Below, piece by piece: positions 54,965 through 56,195 of a stretch of DNA of 56,195 bases (within the stretch, counting starts at the first letter, position 1; the number at the start of each line of letters is the position of its first letter). The notes under the pieces are model-generated. The model did no database searches and was not told the DNA's origin. It saw nothing but the letters and a program-made list of their open reading frames with translations. This DNA is from Amycolatopsis thailandensis. Its GTDB lineage: Bacteria > Actinomycetota > Actinomycetes > Mycobacteriales > Pseudonocardiaceae. The stretch is from contig NZ_NMQT01000028.1 of NCBI RefSeq assembly GCF_002234405.1, forward strand, positions 1-56,195, in the 5' to 3' direction. The position numbers and the translations under genes are program-made.

Positions 54965-55591
54965 TCAGGCGGCGGTGGTCAGGCTCGCCACGGGGGCGGC
55001 GGCCTGGTCACCGGCCAGCGCACGGACGAGCACGTCGTGCACTTCGGCGGCCTCGGGGAGCTGCCAGCCCCAGACCTCGGGCTTGACCCGCCAGTGCACG
55101 ACACCGTGCTGGAACGGCGACGGGGGCAGCGGGATGTAGCCGTTCGCGCCGTGCCACTGGATCGAGGCCTGGTCTTCCAGCTCGCGGGGGATGCTCGTGG
55201 CGACGGTGGTCAGGAACAGCCAGCGGCCGTTCGGCATCGCGACGATCGGGGCCGGGTGGCCGGAGGCACGCAGCAGACGGGCGGCGGCCTTGCCGAGCTC
55301 GTCGTCGACCTCGATGGCGTCCAGCACGGTGCCGGTGGCCACGAGCAGGCTGTGCGTCTCGTCGCCGAACCAGGTGGCGACGTCGTGCGGGTGGGCCTCG
55401 GTCAGCTCACGCCAGTTGTCCTTGGCCGGGACGGGACGCCGCCAGGTGAGGTCGTCACCTTCCGCGGTGAGCGCGGCGGGCTCCGCACCGGGGAGCACCG
55501 GCCAGCCACGCCACGCGAGGCCGATCGCCTCCGCCCGCATCTCGATGCGGAAGGCGCCCCGCCAGCTGTCCGGCCAATTCGCGTCCAACAT
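54965..55591 (-). CDS. Prim-Pol-like domain protein
   Basis: 208 residues. The beginning (IGLAWRGWPVLPGAEP) resembles the opening of bifunctional DNA primase/polymerase N-terminal domains (GxPVxPG), and later GRWLFLTT and HGANGYIPLPPSP fit the same family pattern. The acidic catalytic residues are not obvious, so it may be a degenerate or regulatory member. ATG 55591. It converges on the helicase gene, with only 26 bases between stops. Confidence 0.5.
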   Translation of the reverse strand: MLDANWPDSWRGAFRIEMRAEAIGLAWRGWPVLPGAEPAALTAEGDDLTWRRPVPAKDNWRELTEAHPHDVATWFGDETHSLLVATGTVLDAIEVDDELGKAAARLLRASGHPAPIVAMPNGRWLFLTTVATSIPRELEDQASIQWHGANGYIPLPPSPFQHGVVHWRVKPEVWGWQLPEAAEVHDVLVRALAGDQAAAPVASLTTAA

Positions 55592-56008
55592 TACTGTCCC
55601 TGCCTCAGGTCAACTCTGTCCTGTGTAAGTCCTGCGCGGCCACCCGGCGACCTTCTCGAGGTGGCGCACATCTCAATAAACGGCAAGTTGCACATCGGGA
55701 GAAGACCTCACGCGACAACCGGCCGTTACTTAGCGATGAACGCGCGGTAGTCCGACAGGACGGACTGAAGGCCGGACGTCCGATTAACGGGCGTGCCCGA
55801 CCGGTTCGAGGCCGTTCGTCGCAGCCGAGCTGGGCGTCCTTGTCGCTGTGATCGTGCTCACGACCTGCGGTGCGCGACCGTTCGGCGGAGCGCTGATCAT
55901 GACTTCGACCGCTCGCCGCGCCTCAACGACCGCTGCTCGCGCCCGGCGGTTACTCGCCCGTACTACCCGCTGGTCACCGCTGGGCGACCGTTCACCGTGC
56001 GACGCCCG
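55592..56008. other. Gene-free stretch near the right edge
   Basis: 417 bases between the Prim-Pol-like start and the TadE-like stop, both on the minus strand. I see no convincing gene; it should hold the promoter of the Prim-Pol-like gene. A cold-shock gene sits near this helicase in mycobacteria, but none is visible here. Confidence 0.4.
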
Positions 56009-56195
56009 TCACGGTGGCCTGTCGACCGGACCCGCCCTGGCCCGTGCCCCCGCCTGCCCGATGGCCGCCCACCGTCCCGGCGACTCCGACCGCACCTCGA
56101 CCAGGGCGTCGCCTCGCTCCCACCGGCAGCTCAGCAGAGTGACGGACATCCGGACGGTGACCTGCCGCGCCCGTTCGCAGGCCGCGCCGGGCCCG
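56009..56195 (-). CDS. TadE-like/Rv3654c-like protein, C-terminal end only
   Basis: An open frame from the window edge to TGA at 56011-56009 encodes about 61 residues ending ARARAGPVDRPP. The sequence ACERARQVTVRMSVTLLSCRW...VEV resembles the C-terminus of small TadE-like pilus/secretion proteins that lie beside this helicase family in actinobacteria. Start and N-terminal helix are outside the window. Confidence 0.6.
   Translation of the reverse strand, partial: GPGAACERARQVTVRMSVTLLSCRWERGDALVEVRSESPGRWAAIGQAGARARAGPVDRPP

Noticed and set aside
55849..56195. Plus-strand open frame running to the right edge
   Set aside because: The product is low-complexity Arg/Ser/Ala sequence; the opposite strand gives a recognisable TadE-like end.

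Overview
The window is high-GC, gene-dense actinobacterial chromosome. Its gene order follows the Mycobacterium tuberculosis segment around Rv3604c-Rv3660c: DUF6779, DUF3180, folK-folB-folP-folE-ftsH, a PE/PPE-type pair, hpt-tilS-zinc metalloprotease-dacB-ppa, holB, topA, a DECH-box helicase and a TadE-like protein. The differences from mycobacteria and the protein style suggest Pseudonocardiaceae, most likely Amycolatopsis; that is inference. There is no CRISPR array, rRNA, insertion sequence or recognisable biosynthetic cluster.

Layout. 1-9000: membrane genes, an inserted merR gene, and the folate operon read leftward from ftsH. folE is interrupted by a 325-residue LAGLIDADG intein. 9100-13020: a type VII secretion island with two EspG-like chaperones, a PPE-like protein and a small YxxxD partner. 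13160-20000: purine salvage, tRNA modification, cell-wall and one-carbon housekeeping genes. 20070-21480: a divergent ribosomal protein L11 paralogue under a MerR-type promoter, a CGNR-like zinc-finger gene and a gamma carbonic anhydrase. 21590-25750: a secreted carboxypeptidase, a TetR, a Gre-like factor and a membrane-tethered PstS-like receptor. 25816-31120: a lipid-oxidation operon (esterase, SDR, diiron protein, monooxygenase fragment, complete Baeyer-Villiger-type monooxygenase) with a divergent TetR, reminiscent of the mycobacterial mymA operon. 31216-36831: tRNA-Thr(CGT), a large secreted protein, a DnaA-box cluster, holB and an MFS-thymidylate-kinase fusion whose kinase motifs are degenerate. 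36976-43290: a second EspG-like pair with membrane genes, then a self-regulated TetR operon and an esterase. 43400-56195: topA, a secreted protease, a repeat-rich non-coding region, a WhiA-like protein, lipoproteins, the proton pyrophosphatase, the helicase and, at the edge, a TadE-like gene.

The most interesting signal is a predicted regulatory pair. The merR gene near 2.2 kb and the L11 paralogue near 20.9 kb have promoters with the same -35, the same 19-base spacer, almost the same dyad and the same 38-base distance to the ATG. The paralogue has lost the prolines of the L11 thiopeptide-binding region, so an inducible ribosome-protection role is a testable hypothesis. Also notable are the folE intein, inserted just before a zinc-ligand cysteine; a family of long intergenic palindromes, two of which keep ends and loop but change the stem in a compensating way; and a convergent array of seven 21-base repeats.
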